64,000 nucleotides of DNA from Bdellovibrio sp. KM01 (GCF_013752535.1 NZ_CP058348.1:2046001-2110000), one strand, 5' to 3'; shown: positions 53,015-62,191, numbered from the stretch's first letter. The notes: a model not told the origin generated them from the sequence alone. Made by a program: numbers and translations.

Positions 53015-54064
53015 ATGCTATTTAAAGCCAAAACCACCCTTGTTGCCGGCTTCTTGTTCTTTGCTTCTGTTGCACCAGCGGCGGAGCTGTTCTATGCACC
53101 AGGCTTTTGCGATCCCAAAGCTTTGACCGTTTTTGTTCAAAACAAATCTGCAGAACCGGAAAAATGGTGGACCCAGGTTCACGAAAACGGTGTGATCAAA
53201 GAGGGTTATCAAGAACTCGACGCGAAATCAGAAATGAAATTAGCGGGAGCTGATTTCCTGCCCGATAAGCGTGGTTTTTCAGTGAAAGCGGCGACGGCGA
53301 ATGCTTTACGTTTTACTTTAACTTGCGACTCGCAAAAGGTTCTGCTGAGTTCAACGACATCACCTCAAGTAACACATTACCTCCCTGCGAACACTTCGAC
53401 GGTTAAACTTTCACTGTTAAACCTTTACTTGAACTCGAATGATCTCTCATTAAAAGCCTTTGATAGCACGGGTTTGCTGCTAGAAGAAAAGTCCCTGCAC
53501 TTTACAAAGCATTATGAAACAACGAACTTAAAGTGGAACTTGAATCGCGCGGTTTCCAGAGTGGAAATTACGGCTCCGAATCGTTTTCATTCCGAAGTTT
53601 TTTACGGTGACGACGACAAGCAAAGTCCTCCCCTGGTGTTGGCGCCAGTCAGATTACCAGCGGATATTTCCAAAAAGTACTTCCTGATCTCAACCAAGAC
53701 TCCCAGTGAAAATGGATCCTTTGTGATTGGTCTGGATGATGAAGAGACGATCACTACCGCTCGCGAACAAATCCGTCGCCCTGAACTTGAAAAGATCATC
53801 GTGGCGCGAATTGCTTTAGGGCTTGGTCCAGTTGCGAACCGAAACTTTCAGGCCCGCGATAAAGCGCCTTATTCGTGGAACGTGACGTATGTGGATGCCT
53901 TTGGGGATTTTGCGCACATCGATTGTGATGGCAACCCCGATCTGGTCGAAGAACGCCTGCAACAGCGTTTAAACGAAGGCGGTCGTATTTGTTTTTGGCG
54001 CTACCGTGTGGTGCGTGAGCTGACTCCGCTTGAAGTGAGCTCAGGGATTTTATCTAAACCTTAA
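53015..54064 (+). CDS. Exported protein with C-terminal BP74-like domain
   Basis: A 349-residue exported protein (signal peptide ending APAAE). The N-terminal 200 residues are a beta-rich domain. The last 110 resemble the N-terminal domain of Dictyostelium calmodulin-binding protein BP74 and its bacterial relatives: FVIGLDDEETITTAREQI at the start, then a WNV-strand, CDGNPDLVEERLQQ and FWRYRVVREL. BP74-like domains bind calcium or sugars in some proteins; here that is inference. Divergent from feoAB. Confidence 0.72.
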   Translation: MLFKAKTTLVAGFLFFASVAPAAELFYAPGFCDPKALTVFVQNKSAEPEKWWTQVHENGVIKEGYQELDAKSEMKLAGADFLPDKRGFSVKAATANALRFTLTCDSQKVLLSSTTSPQVTHYLPANTSTVKLSLLNLYLNSNDLSLKAFDSTGLLLEEKSLHFTKHYETTNLKWNLNRAVSRVEITAPNRFHSEVFYGDDDKQSPPLVLAPVRLPADISKKYFLISTKTPSENGSFVIGLDDEETITTAREQIRRPELEKIIVARIALGLGPVANRNFQARDKAPYSWNVTYVDAFGDFAHIDCDGNPDLVEERLQQRLNEGGRICFWRYRVVRELTPLEVSSGILSKP

Positions 54065-54066
54065 GG

Positions 54067-54555
54067 CTATTTTCCGACGGCTGTCGAAGCGCCCTGACCT
54101 TGAGTTTCCTCAACTGAAACCACGACTTTTTGCACGCCGTATTTTTTGAATTCCGCAAAAAACTCTTCTGCTAAAATCTTTGAGAGATTTTCCACGCTGG
54201 TATTCGTAACTGGCAGCAAGATCACTTCGTTTAACGGGAAAACATAAAAACGATCACGGAAAGTCACTTCCAGGGACTTATCCGTTTTTTTGAATTTCAT
54301 GTCAGGATGATTTTGCGGCAAAAGGACGATTTCATCCCACACATCCAAGCGCGCCTTGATGAATTTCTTAAAGACATTGAAATCCATAAAATAGCCGTCC
54401 GAGTGCTGAGATTCGTCAGCCGGGGCATTGATGTCGACTTTGACCTGATAATTGTGGCCATGAAGCTTTTCCGCATGCGTTTCATCAAAAATCAGAAAGT
54501 GCGCTGCTGAAAATTTGAAATTTTGCTTGGCCAAATGCAAGGTGGTCGTAGACAT
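54067..54555 (-). CDS. QueD/6-pyruvoyltetrahydropterin synthase-like protein lacking catalytic Cys
   Basis: A 162-residue T-fold protein. Zinc ligands are H19 in FSAAH and the HGH pair in LHGHNYQ. The Cys of the canonical CxxxHGH (QueD) or Cx5HGH (PTPS) motif is absent; the stretch before HGH is HAEKL. ETQGQG near the end is the substrate-binding Glu region. It may be a 6-PTPS variant with a different reaction. AGGGAG before the ATG; starts 28 bp from the divergent paralogue. Confidence 0.8.
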   Translation of the reverse strand: MSTTTLHLAKQNFKFSAAHFLIFDETHAEKLHGHNYQVKVDINAPADESQHSDGYFMDFNVFKKFIKARLDVWDEIVLLPQNHPDMKFKKTDKSLEVTFRDRFYVFPLNEVILLPVTNTSVENLSKILAEEFFAEFKKYGVQKVVVSVEETQGQGASTAVGK

Positions 54556-54583
54556 ATCTCTCCCTAGTGGTTATATCCATAGC

Positions 54584-54943
54584 ATGAAATTCGAACTGAA
54601 GCAGCATTTTCAAATTGAATCCGCCCGTTTCCTACCCCATTTACCAGCAAGTCATCCTTGTTCGCGCATGCACGGACACAGTTTTAAGATTGTACTGACT
54701 CTTGTTGGCCCCTTGGATGAAAAAATTGGATGGGTCATCGATTATAACGACATTCAAGCTGCGATGAAACCGATTCTGGAACAGATCGATCACCGAGTTT
54801 TAAACGAAGTGCCGGGCCTGGAAAATCCCACATCAGAGTTGCTGGCAAAGTGGATCTTTGATCACGCTAAAAAAGCGCTCCCGATTTTGACTCGTGTTTC
54901 AGTCGCGGAAACGCCACTGACCGAATGTGCCTACCCCGCATAA
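54584..54943 (+). CDS. queD: QueD 6-carboxy-5,6,7,8-tetrahydropterin synthase
   Basis: Makes carboxytetrahydropterin, a step in queuosine synthesis. 119 residues from ATG 54584, which begins the MKFELKQHFQIESARFLPHL strand (the longer frame reads through the divergent gene's start). Zinc and catalytic residues: H in FLPHL region and the CSRMHGHSF motif with CxxxHGH, then the conserved E in VSVAETPLTECAYPA. Canonical length. Divergent from the Cys-less paralogue. Confidence 0.92.
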   Translation: MKFELKQHFQIESARFLPHLPASHPCSRMHGHSFKIVLTLVGPLDEKIGWVIDYNDIQAAMKPILEQIDHRVLNEVPGLENPTSELLAKWIFDHAKKALPILTRVSVAETPLTECAYPA

Positions 54944-55024
54944 GGACTGGTCTAGAACCGTCATTTGACAGTTTTTCCCTTTAGAATCGCTCGCTCCACC
55001 TTGTAGAATAAATTCTGAGATGGA

Positions 55025-56140
55025 GTGAGCTTTTTGTTTTTAAAGGAATCGATTTTATTCAGCCTTTTAGTTTTGAGCTTAGGAGTGTCGGCACAACCGA
55101 ACACACCGGCAAAACGTAACAAGAAGACACCGGTCACGATCACCTCGCAGCCGGTACTCACTCCATCGAAAACTTCTCCTCCACCAACACCGCATCCATC
55201 CCCGACACCGACTGGTGTTTCTGCAGCCGAAAGCGCAAGATCCGAAGCCACTAAGAAAGCTATCAAAAGGGAATACGAAAACTCACTGCAAGTCGGTATG
55301 CTTTTAAAAACTTTGAAAGCCACAACTTCGGGAGCGGGTGATAATCACAACGTGGCTCTGGATCCGAATACTCCGCCGGGTTATGCCCTTGGTTATTCCA
55401 ATCGACCCTTGGGTATATCCTTAGAAGCGAACGTTGCTTACGGGGCTGCTCGCGCGGATAAAGTGGCGACTTCGGCTGAGGACTATCAACTTCGTTATTT
55501 CAATGGCCGCTTAGGGGCTGAGTTTATTTATCAACGCTATCAAGGTTTCAATCAAAGCCCCACCGCTGATGCCAACAATGACGGCTTTATCACCGCCGAC
55601 GAATATTCGTTGCCGGATTTAAAAATTTCGATGCTGCAGTCGCAGTTTGAGTGGGCTTATTATGGCGTGAGTGCCTTGGAAGCTTTTGGTCCTAACTGGA
55701 AAAAGCCCGCTGTGGATGGTTTGGCTTTTTATGCGCTGATGAGTCTGTCGCAAGTTGAAATTGAAAATCCCACTCCGTTCTTGCCGCAAAGTACGCCTGC
55801 CGATTACGGCGAAGATGCTACTTTGGTGAAAGGGAAATATCAGAGTATGGCCGTGGGCCTCGGGTCTTCTTATGTGTGGCAGTGGACAAGATTTTATGTT
55901 GCGATTTTCGGCAGCGCTCAGGCGGGTCCGCAAAAACAAGTTTACGAAACAACATCCACTCGCTGGGATAATTTAAAATACACGTGGTGGGTTCAAGCCA
56001 AGATGGCCATCGGTTATGACTGGGGTCCGTGGTATGTCAGCATCATCGGTCATACTCAGCCTGTGAACGTCGATTTAAAAACGATGGATATGTCGTTCTT
56101 CTCACAAGCCGCCGGTTTGTATGTAGGCTCCCGCTTTTAA
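55025..56140 (+). CDS. Exported barrel-like protein with EF-hand-like loop
   Basis: GTG start at 55025 (TTG at 55034 also fits GGAG spacing); 371 residues. Signal peptide near residues 8-24, then a Pro/Thr/Ser-rich linker (residues 35-65) and a 300-residue beta-barrel-like body with alternating aromatic residues and a final GSRF. Residues about 181-192 DANNDGFITADE match an EF-hand calcium loop, unusual in such a barrel. The stop is immediately followed by a GGTGCCAGG repeat copy. Family unknown. Confidence 0.75.
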   Translation: MSFLFLKESILFSLLVLSLGVSAQPNTPAKRNKKTPVTITSQPVLTPSKTSPPPTPHPSPTPTGVSAAESARSEATKKAIKREYENSLQVGMLLKTLKATTSGAGDNHNVALDPNTPPGYALGYSNRPLGISLEANVAYGAARADKVATSAEDYQLRYFNGRLGAEFIYQRYQGFNQSPTADANNDGFITADEYSLPDLKISMLQSQFEWAYYGVSALEAFGPNWKKPAVDGLAFYALMSLSQVEIENPTPFLPQSTPADYGEDATLVKGKYQSMAVGLGSSYVWQWTRFYVAIFGSAQAGPQKQVYETTSTRWDNLKYTWWVQAKMAIGYDWGPWYVSIIGHTQPVNVDLKTMDMSFFSQAAGLYVGSRF

Positions 56141-56205
56141 GGTGCCAGGTCCTGTTTACGTATGCACCGCAGAACCGCTGCGGTTCCGCACTGCATTCCG
56201 AAAAG
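56138..56205. repeat. Palindromic repeat remnant between convergent genes
   Basis: AAGGTGCCAGGTCCTG begins at the 55025 gene's stop codon (TAAGG) and shares GGTGCCAGG with the hairpin at 58702. A 7-bp inverted pair, GAACCGC and GCGGTTC, lies at about 56172-56186. The region separates convergent genes and may act as a terminator for both. Confidence 0.55.
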
Positions 56206-56212
56206 GGAACTG

Positions 56213-57040
56213 TTACTTGATTAACGAAGCATTCACTTTAACGGAAGGTCCCAGGTTCAACTGGGCGCCGAATTTCTCGCGGAAGGCTGGTGGGTAAAGC
56301 ATCACGATGGTGGAACCCATACGGAACATCCCCAACTCATCGCCACGTTTTACCGTCAATGCAGGAGTGTACTTTTTGTGTTGATACTCCGGCTCGCCCG
56401 CTTGGTTTCCGCGGATTTTTTCGTCAAAGCTTAGAACGATGTGACCTACGTTAGTAGCACCTACGAACACGACGCCCACGGGTCCCATGTCTGTTTGGAT
56501 TTCAACCAAAACGCGTTCGTTGATCGAAAACAGGTCTTTAACGTTCGTTGTGCTCCACTCATTTACGGGCCACAACTCCCCTGGCATATAGCGAACATCA
56601 CTGATGCCGCCATCTACTGGAGAATGCACACGGTGATAGTCCGTTGGGCAAAGATAGTAAGTCATAAAGAACCCACCATCCCATTTTTTATAAGCATCTG
56701 GATCCATTGTGAACTCTTTCAGTTCATAAGTGTGACCCTTTGCCTGAATCAGAGTGCCTTTTTCGATTTGTTGTGCTTGCGTGATCACGCTGTCAGCAGG
56801 ATGTACCGCCCACGCCGAACCCACCGGGCGAATGCCTGGCTTTAATTTACGAATGAAGAACTCGCCAATGCTTGGGTATTGGTTATAGGCTTTTTCAGCG
56901 TCCTCAAGGGCGATGTTGTACCACCAGGCAAAACCACGGATAGACAGGTTTGCCCACCATTTAGGCCCTTCAAAGTGCATTATTTTTCCAACCAGACGGC
57001 TGAGGCTTCTTTTAGGTAAAATACGAGTGATTGCTGACAT
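56213..57040 (-). CDS. psd: Phosphatidylserine decarboxylase
   Basis: Forms phosphatidylethanolamine. 275 residues, close to the E. coli Psd length (322) but shorter. HPADSVIT, DYHRVHSPVDG and GATNVGHI match the family. The self-cleavage site is FRMGSTIV, giving the pyruvoyl residue from Ser; the canonical LGST is here MGST. ATG at 57040. Together with pgsA it supplies the membrane's main phospholipids. Confidence 0.93.
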   Translation of the reverse strand: MSAITRILPKRSLSRLVGKIMHFEGPKWWANLSIRGFAWWYNIALEDAEKAYNQYPSIGEFFIRKLKPGIRPVGSAWAVHPADSVITQAQQIEKGTLIQAKGHTYELKEFTMDPDAYKKWDGGFFMTYYLCPTDYHRVHSPVDGGISDVRYMPGELWPVNEWSTTNVKDLFSINERVLVEIQTDMGPVGVVFVGATNVGHIVLSFDEKIRGNQAGEPEYQHKKYTPALTVKRGDELGMFRMGSTIVMLYPPAFREKFGAQLNLGPSVKVNASLIK

Positions 57041-57155
57041 ATATAAATTATCTAACTGATGTTACCCCCTTTGTCACGACACGAGCTTTCTGATATAAGC
57101 TTTGAAAACAAAAAGTTGACCAGTTTGGCTAATAACACAAGCCCGCGAGGTAAAA

Positions 57156-58700
57156 ATGGCGAAGATATTCAATAATATCGAGATTCCTATTGATCAGGAT
57201 CTTGAAGAGAAACTTCAATGGTTAGTTCCCGAGCATGGGCCCTACCGCATCCTTCGCCAAAGTGTCGACGCCCGTCGCGCTCATTCTCCCCACTTTGTTT
57301 ATTCGATTGAGGTCGCTGAAAAAGGTGAAACTCTCAACATTCCAGAATTCAATTTAGAAAAAATCGCGACTCCTAGAGAAAAACCCCTGATCGTCGGCAC
57401 CGGTCCTGCGGGTTTGTTTGCAGCTTTGCGCTTTGTCGAGCGCGGAGTGCCTTGCGTATTGTTCGAGCGCGGATCTGATTCTGGTGCGCGTATGAAGGGC
57501 ATCAATCAGTACTGGCGTCATGGCAAACTTGATACTCGTAACAACGTTTGCTTTGGTGAAGGTGGCGCGGGTCTTTACTCTGACGGTAAATTGATCACGC
57601 GTATTAAATCTCCGCACATTCCTTATGTGATGAATCGGTTGGTGCAATTTGGTGCACCGGCGGAAATTCAATGGTTATCGAATCCTCACGTGGGTTCGGA
57701 TCGAATTCGTCGTGTGATTCCAAAACTTCGTGAATACTTAAAAGCCAATGGTTGCGAAATCCATTTTAACACTCAGGTGACTGAGATTTTGATGGCAGGT
57801 AAGCAAACTGTCGGTGTGCGAACTGAGCACGGCACAGAATTCAAATCTCCGCACGTGATCCTGGCGACGGGTCACTCGGCTGAAGACATGATCAATCACT
57901 TGAACGAAATTGGCGTGCATTTGGATGGTAAATCCTTTGCGATGGGTCTGCGTATTGAGCACTCCCAGGCCGAGATCAATAAAATCCAATATCGTCAGTT
58001 CTCTGAACATCCTAAATTGGGTGCTGCGAACTATAAGCTTGCGGACCATGACGATAAAACCGGTATCGGTGTTTACTCATTCTGTATGTGCCCAGGTGGA
58101 TACGTATTATCTGCGGGAACTGAAGAAGACGGTATCGTTTGTAACGGGATGAGTAACTACAACCGTAATTCCCCGTTTGCGAATGCGGCGATTGTGGTGT
58201 CTATCGATCATAACAAACTTTTCGGCAATGACGTATTCGGCGGGATGAAACTGCGACGTCAGCTTGAAACTCAAGCTTTGAAATCCGTACGTGAAGCTGG
58301 TGGAACGAAAGAATTGCCTGCACAAAATCTTTTGGATTTCCTGGGTGGCACTTCTAAAAAAGGTCCTCGCAACTTGCGTGCGGGCTCTTCTCCTTCAGGT
58401 GCAATCAACATCCGTTTGGATGAGATCTTACCGGCACACATGACGAAACGTATTCAGGAAGGTTTGAATAAGTTCAACCGTAACATGAAAGGCTTCGTCG
58501 TCGAAGACGCTCAATTGTACGGTATTGAATCCCGTACCAGCTGCCCGGTGCGTGTCACGCGCGATAACGAGTCGTTGGAGAGCGTTTCTCATGCGGGTCT
58601 ATATCCTGCAGGTGAAGGCGCTGGATACGCTGGCGGAATCACTTCCGCTGCGTGTGACGGAATCAAAATCGCTGAAAAAATCATCGAAAAACTTCAGTAA
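57156..58700 (+). CDS. FAD-dependent oxidoreductase (COG2509-type)
   Basis: A 514-residue flavoprotein. The Rossmann dinucleotide motif is VGTGPAGLFAALRFVERGVPCVLFERG at residues 81-107. VCFGEGGAGLYSDGKL and ATGHSAEDM follow; the C-terminus has YPAGEGAGYAGGITSAACDG, which contacts FAD. The N-terminal 70 residues resemble the DUF4139-free extension of the COG2509 'uncharacterised FAD-dependent dehydrogenase' group. GAGG before the ATG. Substrate unknown. Confidence 0.9.
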   Translation: MAKIFNNIEIPIDQDLEEKLQWLVPEHGPYRILRQSVDARRAHSPHFVYSIEVAEKGETLNIPEFNLEKIATPREKPLIVGTGPAGLFAALRFVERGVPCVLFERGSDSGARMKGINQYWRHGKLDTRNNVCFGEGGAGLYSDGKLITRIKSPHIPYVMNRLVQFGAPAEIQWLSNPHVGSDRIRRVIPKLREYLKANGCEIHFNTQVTEILMAGKQTVGVRTEHGTEFKSPHVILATGHSAEDMINHLNEIGVHLDGKSFAMGLRIEHSQAEINKIQYRQFSEHPKLGAANYKLADHDDKTGIGVYSFCMCPGGYVLSAGTEEDGIVCNGMSNYNRNSPFANAAIVVSIDHNKLFGNDVFGGMKLRRQLETQALKSVREAGGTKELPAQNLLDFLGGTSKKGPRNLRAGSSPSGAINIRLDEILPAHMTKRIQEGLNKFNRNMKGFVVEDAQLYGIESRTSCPVRVTRDNESLESVSHAGLYPAGEGAGYAGGITSAACDGIKIAEKIIEKLQ

Positions 58701-58701
58701 C

Positions 58702-58730
58702 AAAAGGTGCCAGGACCTGGCACCTTTTTG
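58702..58730 (+). terminator. Terminator built on the GGTGCCAGG palindrome
   Basis: AAAAGGTGCCAGG (58702-58714) pairs with CCTGGCACCTTTT (58716-58728), T run to 58729. It starts 2 nt after the stop of the FAD gene and shares its core with the 56138 element. Confidence 0.9.
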
Positions 58731-58799
58731 TTAAACAACAAACGCACTTGATTATGTTGGCTGAGTCCTCAATAATTTTGTTTTAGAGGAGACTTGGAA

Positions 58800-59045
58800 A
58801 TGCATATTTTAGGCGTTTTGTTGATTGGCTTTCTGGTAGGACTCGTGGCTCGTTTCTTTATGCCGGGCAAACAGGGCTTGGGCATTATCATGACAACTGT
58901 CCTGGGCATCATCGGTGCGGTCGTTGGCACTTATATTGGCCAAGCACTGGGATGGTATGCAGAGGGAGAACCAGCTGGTTTTATTGCATCTGTTTTCGGT
59001 GCTATGGTGGTTTTGTTCGTCGCAAAACTGTTATCCAAAAAGTAA
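58800..59045 (+). CDS. GlsB/YeaQ/YmgE-family small membrane protein
   Basis: An 81-residue protein from ATG 58800, with AGAGGAG upstream. Three membrane segments: ILGVLLIGFLVGLVARFF, GIIMTTVLGIIGAVVGTY and AGFIASVFGAMVVLFVAKLL, with the family's GLVARFFMPGKQ between. Usually stress induced; function unknown. Single gene. Confidence 0.92.
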   Translation: MHILGVLLIGFLVGLVARFFMPGKQGLGIIMTTVLGIIGAVVGTYIGQALGWYAEGEPAGFIASVFGAMVVLFVAKLLSKK

Positions 59046-59188
59046 GAATAATAGGGTGGAAACGGTAACTTAATGAACCCGCCTCCGCCCTTCTTTTGGC
59101 GCCCTAATTGGGCACCTCGACAGCTCGTTTACAATCAGATCACTTATATTCGCTAATACCCCATATTGAGGCGGTATCGCATTTGCTT

Positions 59189-59210
59189 TAAATCCCCCAA
59201 AAGGGATTTA
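59189..59210 (+). promoter_or_regulatory. Hairpin that hides the ribosome site of the DUF1501 operon
   Basis: TAAATCCC (59189-59196) pairs perfectly with GGGATTTA (59203-59210), loop CCAAAA. The best ribosome-site match AAGGGA (59201-59206) lies partly in the stem, 7-8 nt before the ATG at 59214. This would reduce translation until opened. Confidence 0.5.
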
Positions 59211-59213
59211 ACT

Positions 59214-60110
59214 ATGAAGAAACTGAATTGGGCTTTCTCCATTGCGATAGCTTTGTCGGGCGTCTTGGCGCACGCGGAATCTGACCGACCACTGGGCATT
59301 CAGGATGACTCTGTTAAATTGGTGGAGTTACCAAACCAACCTTCCCGTTTGATTTTTGGTGATGGCCGTGAAGCCACGTTGATGGTCTCCAAAGAGGCCG
59401 TCGGCCAATACAATCTTCCTTTTAAAATCACTGAAAATGACTGCGCACCTTCGGCGAAAGCTCCGCGCTGCACCTACACAATGAACATGGGCCGAGCCGT
59501 GGCAAACTTCCTGTGGACCAAGAATCCCGATGCAAGTCGCCTGGGTCAGCCTTTGAAACTCGTTTATAGTGAAAATCAACAAACCAACATCGGCCCCGAG
59601 GATGTTGTTTCGACTGCTTATTCCAAGATCGCTCGCCCGAATGTTCCGAATAGCCTACCTGCCGACACCATCACTTGTGATCAGATGGATTGGCTGCCAC
59701 AAGGCCAGCAGAATTCGCAAAATGTTGTTATGAAGCTTTGGTCTGGCGAATTCATGACCCAGAACTCGGAATCTGACATGAATGAAAATCAGGCCTTCTT
59801 TACTTATGGTGATTTATCATGGCAGCGCCAAGGGAATAAATTAATCCTAAAAAATATCAAACAGCTATCGACGATCATTCTGTTTCCGGCAATGACTGAC
59901 ACTTCAATGATCGTCATGGATGATAGAGGTCAAGAATGCCAGATCTCTAGCGCTGGATCTTTAACGGCACTGCAGGGAGCAGCAAAACTGCCGGCGAACG
60001 AAATTACTGAAGTTGCGCCCTCGTATCTGCGAGTAAAAATGATTCCGAATTTTAAATTTTCCTTAGGTTATCCATTGAGCCTTCCTGATGGCGGAAAGAT
60101 CCTCAAATGA
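59214..60110 (+). CDS. Exported protein, first gene of DUF1588-DUF1501 operon
   Basis: From ATG 59214 (start of the signal peptide, LAHAE cleavage near residue 21): 298 residues. The mature part is beta-rich with four Cys, not a named family. It overlaps the next gene by 4 nt (ATGA), so it is the lead gene of a four-gene exported unit. The leader has a hairpin covering the ribosome site. Confidence 0.78.
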   Translation: MKKLNWAFSIAIALSGVLAHAESDRPLGIQDDSVKLVELPNQPSRLIFGDGREATLMVSKEAVGQYNLPFKITENDCAPSAKAPRCTYTMNMGRAVANFLWTKNPDASRLGQPLKLVYSENQQTNIGPEDVVSTAYSKIARPNVPNSLPADTITCDQMDWLPQGQQNSQNVVMKLWSGEFMTQNSESDMNENQAFFTYGDLSWQRQGNKLILKNIKQLSTIILFPAMTDTSMIVMDDRGQECQISSAGSLTALQGAAKLPANEITEVAPSYLRVKMIPNFKFSLGYPLSLPDGGKILK

Positions 60111-61588
60111 AAAAACTCATAACTCTTTCATTGGTTTTCCTTTTGTCTGCGGCAGCCTCAGCCCAGGAAAAAAGTCTTTCAGATAGCTCTTACTTAAATA
60201 AATTAAGTATGGCCTTGCGTGGTTATGCTCCGTCCATGGAAGAGTATTCGAATTTACAAAAAGCCCAATCCGCACCCGGTGGTTCTGCGGCATTCCTGCA
60301 AGAGTCTATTCAAAACTATATGCAGACTCCGCACTACCGCGAAAGAATGGTTTTAAGAATAGATGACCTGCTTTTTTTGAAGGCCTCGAGCACAAATCTC
60401 GTCCTCAATCCTCCAACCACAGCTAGAAATAATGGATTCCTGGATTACAAACAGCTTTCATCAACTCAAAACCTGTCTCGTGCTATCGCTAAAAACAATC
60501 TTTCCTGGGATAAACTATTAACTGGGAAAGACTATACCGTTCCGTATTTTGAAGGCGAAAACTATAATGAGTTGGCGTTCTATGATGGACCTCGTGGAAC
60601 GAAACAGGATTTAACTTATTCCTTCTTGGATATTAATCCCCCAAGCACACCACCAAAATTCGCAGACATCCATTTTGCAGAAAATGATCCGCGCATTGCG
60701 GGCGTTATCACAACTCAACGTTTTTATGCCCGTTATACGACAACCGCTTTAAATAAAAATCGTCGTCGTGCGGCGGCAGTTTTCAGAATTTTCCTTTGTG
60801 ATCCAATGGCGGCTGCTATCCCTGAGGTTCACGACACTTCGAAACTAAAGGATTTGATTTTCCCAGCGAATGGCCAAGTCAGCGAAAGTCAAGTGCGTGA
60901 GATTTTGTCAGACAAGCATGGCACACAAGAAGACTGTATGAAGTGCCACTATAAATTGGATCCGTTGGGAGCTACTTTAAGAGCTAGCCCACTAGTACTG
61001 CATGAACGCCCTTCCAGCGGAAGCTTGGTTTATCGCCGTGCGAATGGCGAAATGGTGAATCAGCACGTTGCTGGCGTCGGTGAACTTGCAAAAGTCATCA
61101 CGGAACAACCTGAGTACGCAGCTTGCCAGGTAGGATATTTCTGGAACTGGTTTATCGGCTCCGATATGCCTAGAACTGCAGAGATCAATCAGGAATTGGT
61201 TGCGAAATTCAATCAGCTAAATCGCAAAACAAATGATTTTGTCGCCTACATAGTGAGCCGTCCCGAGTTCCGTCAAAGAAAGCTTTCGACGCCACAAAGT
61301 GCGATGGCATCCAATGTTCGCGCGTTCTTGCAACGTTGTGATTCTTGTCACATGAGCCAACAACCTCACCTCCCGCAATTTGCAAAATGGCCAATTGGTG
61401 ATGCTTGCAGCGCAAAATCTTGGCTTCGTCAAATTTCCAAAGAACTGGATCTTGAACACGGTGGTGAAAACCGCAACATGCCTCCTGAAGATGGTTTCCG
61501 TCCATCGAAAGGTGATCTAAAGCTGATTAAGCAATGGATTGAACTGGGCGCCCCAGATGACCAAGGAAAAGTGATGGTGACGCCATGA
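60107..61588 (+). CDS. Exported DUF1588/1592-like cytochrome c-type protein
   Basis: A 493-residue exported protein (signal peptide ending ASAQ). Two heme-type CxxCH motifs: C277-MKC-H281 followed by YKLDPLG, the DUF1588 signature, and C411-DSC-H415. RRAAAVFRIFLCDP and FVAYIVSRPEFRQ also fit the DUF1592/1588/1585 proteins that usually pair with DUF1501. A C-terminal MPPEDG matches a cytochrome c Met region. Overlaps neighbours by 4 nt both sides. Heme binding is inferred. Confidence 0.8.
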   Translation: MKKLITLSLVFLLSAAASAQEKSLSDSSYLNKLSMALRGYAPSMEEYSNLQKAQSAPGGSAAFLQESIQNYMQTPHYRERMVLRIDDLLFLKASSTNLVLNPPTTARNNGFLDYKQLSSTQNLSRAIAKNNLSWDKLLTGKDYTVPYFEGENYNELAFYDGPRGTKQDLTYSFLDINPPSTPPKFADIHFAENDPRIAGVITTQRFYARYTTTALNKNRRRAAAVFRIFLCDPMAAAIPEVHDTSKLKDLIFPANGQVSESQVREILSDKHGTQEDCMKCHYKLDPLGATLRASPLVLHERPSSGSLVYRRANGEMVNQHVAGVGELAKVITEQPEYAACQVGYFWNWFIGSDMPRTAEINQELVAKFNQLNRKTNDFVAYIVSRPEFRQRKLSTPQSAMASNVRAFLQRCDSCHMSQQPHLPQFAKWPIGDACSAKSWLRQISKELDLEHGGENRNMPPEDGFRPSKGDLKLIKQWIELGAPDDQGKVMVTP

Positions 61589-62181
61589 AAAATATTTTGA
61601 TGCTTTTATTGTTAATCAGTCCATCTGCACAAGCAGCTTTTGATCAGACGAATACTCGTTACTTGAGCGGCACAGAAGTGGTGGAAAGACTGAACTTATT
61701 ATTTCCAGCAGCCGTAAAGTATGCGTCGGCCAACAATAATCCAATGTGCGCCATCGGTTCTATAGATCAATCTGCTGCAGGAATTAACACTCCCGCGACA
61801 GGACGTTCGATTTATCTCGAGCCCGGCACAGCATTTTTTAACTGGTACAAAAAGTGCTCGGATACATATGTCTATTTTGAATTCTCGACTGTTACTCAGG
61901 AAACTGCAAAGCTTCATCTCGGCCCTTTGTATTCTCCCCTCATCGATCTTAATGGGAATACAAATGTTTTCACTCCAGATCAATTGATGGAATTGATCAC
62001 TTATACTATGGCTCGAATGCTCGGTCCTGACGAGGTCATTCTGGAGTACGGTTACATCAAAGATTGCAACCTGTTCCGCCAAGAGCTCTTAAACAAGGTT
62101 AAATATTTCTCGCAGTTGAAAGATTTTTTGCAAACCGTTGAACGTGAGCTCATCAGCCGTGATGAGTTCTTAAGCTACTAA
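61585..62181 (+). CDS. Exported protein in DUF1501 operon, unknown function
   Basis: A 198-residue protein with a signal peptide (SAQAAFDQ) and a mixed alpha/beta mature part; Cys at MCAIG, KKCSD and KDCNL. No family recognised. It overlaps the preceding DUF1588-like gene by 4 nt and precedes the DUF1501 gene by 10 nt, so it belongs to the operon and perhaps to the same complex. Confidence 0.72.
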   Translation: MKNILMLLLLISPSAQAAFDQTNTRYLSGTEVVERLNLLFPAAVKYASANNNPMCAIGSIDQSAAGINTPATGRSIYLEPGTAFFNWYKKCSDTYVYFEFSTVTQETAKLHLGPLYSPLIDLNGNTNVFTPDQLMELITYTMARMLGPDEVILEYGYIKDCNLFRQELLNKVKYFSQLKDFLQTVERELISRDEFLSY

Positions 62182-62191
62182 AGAGGAATTT

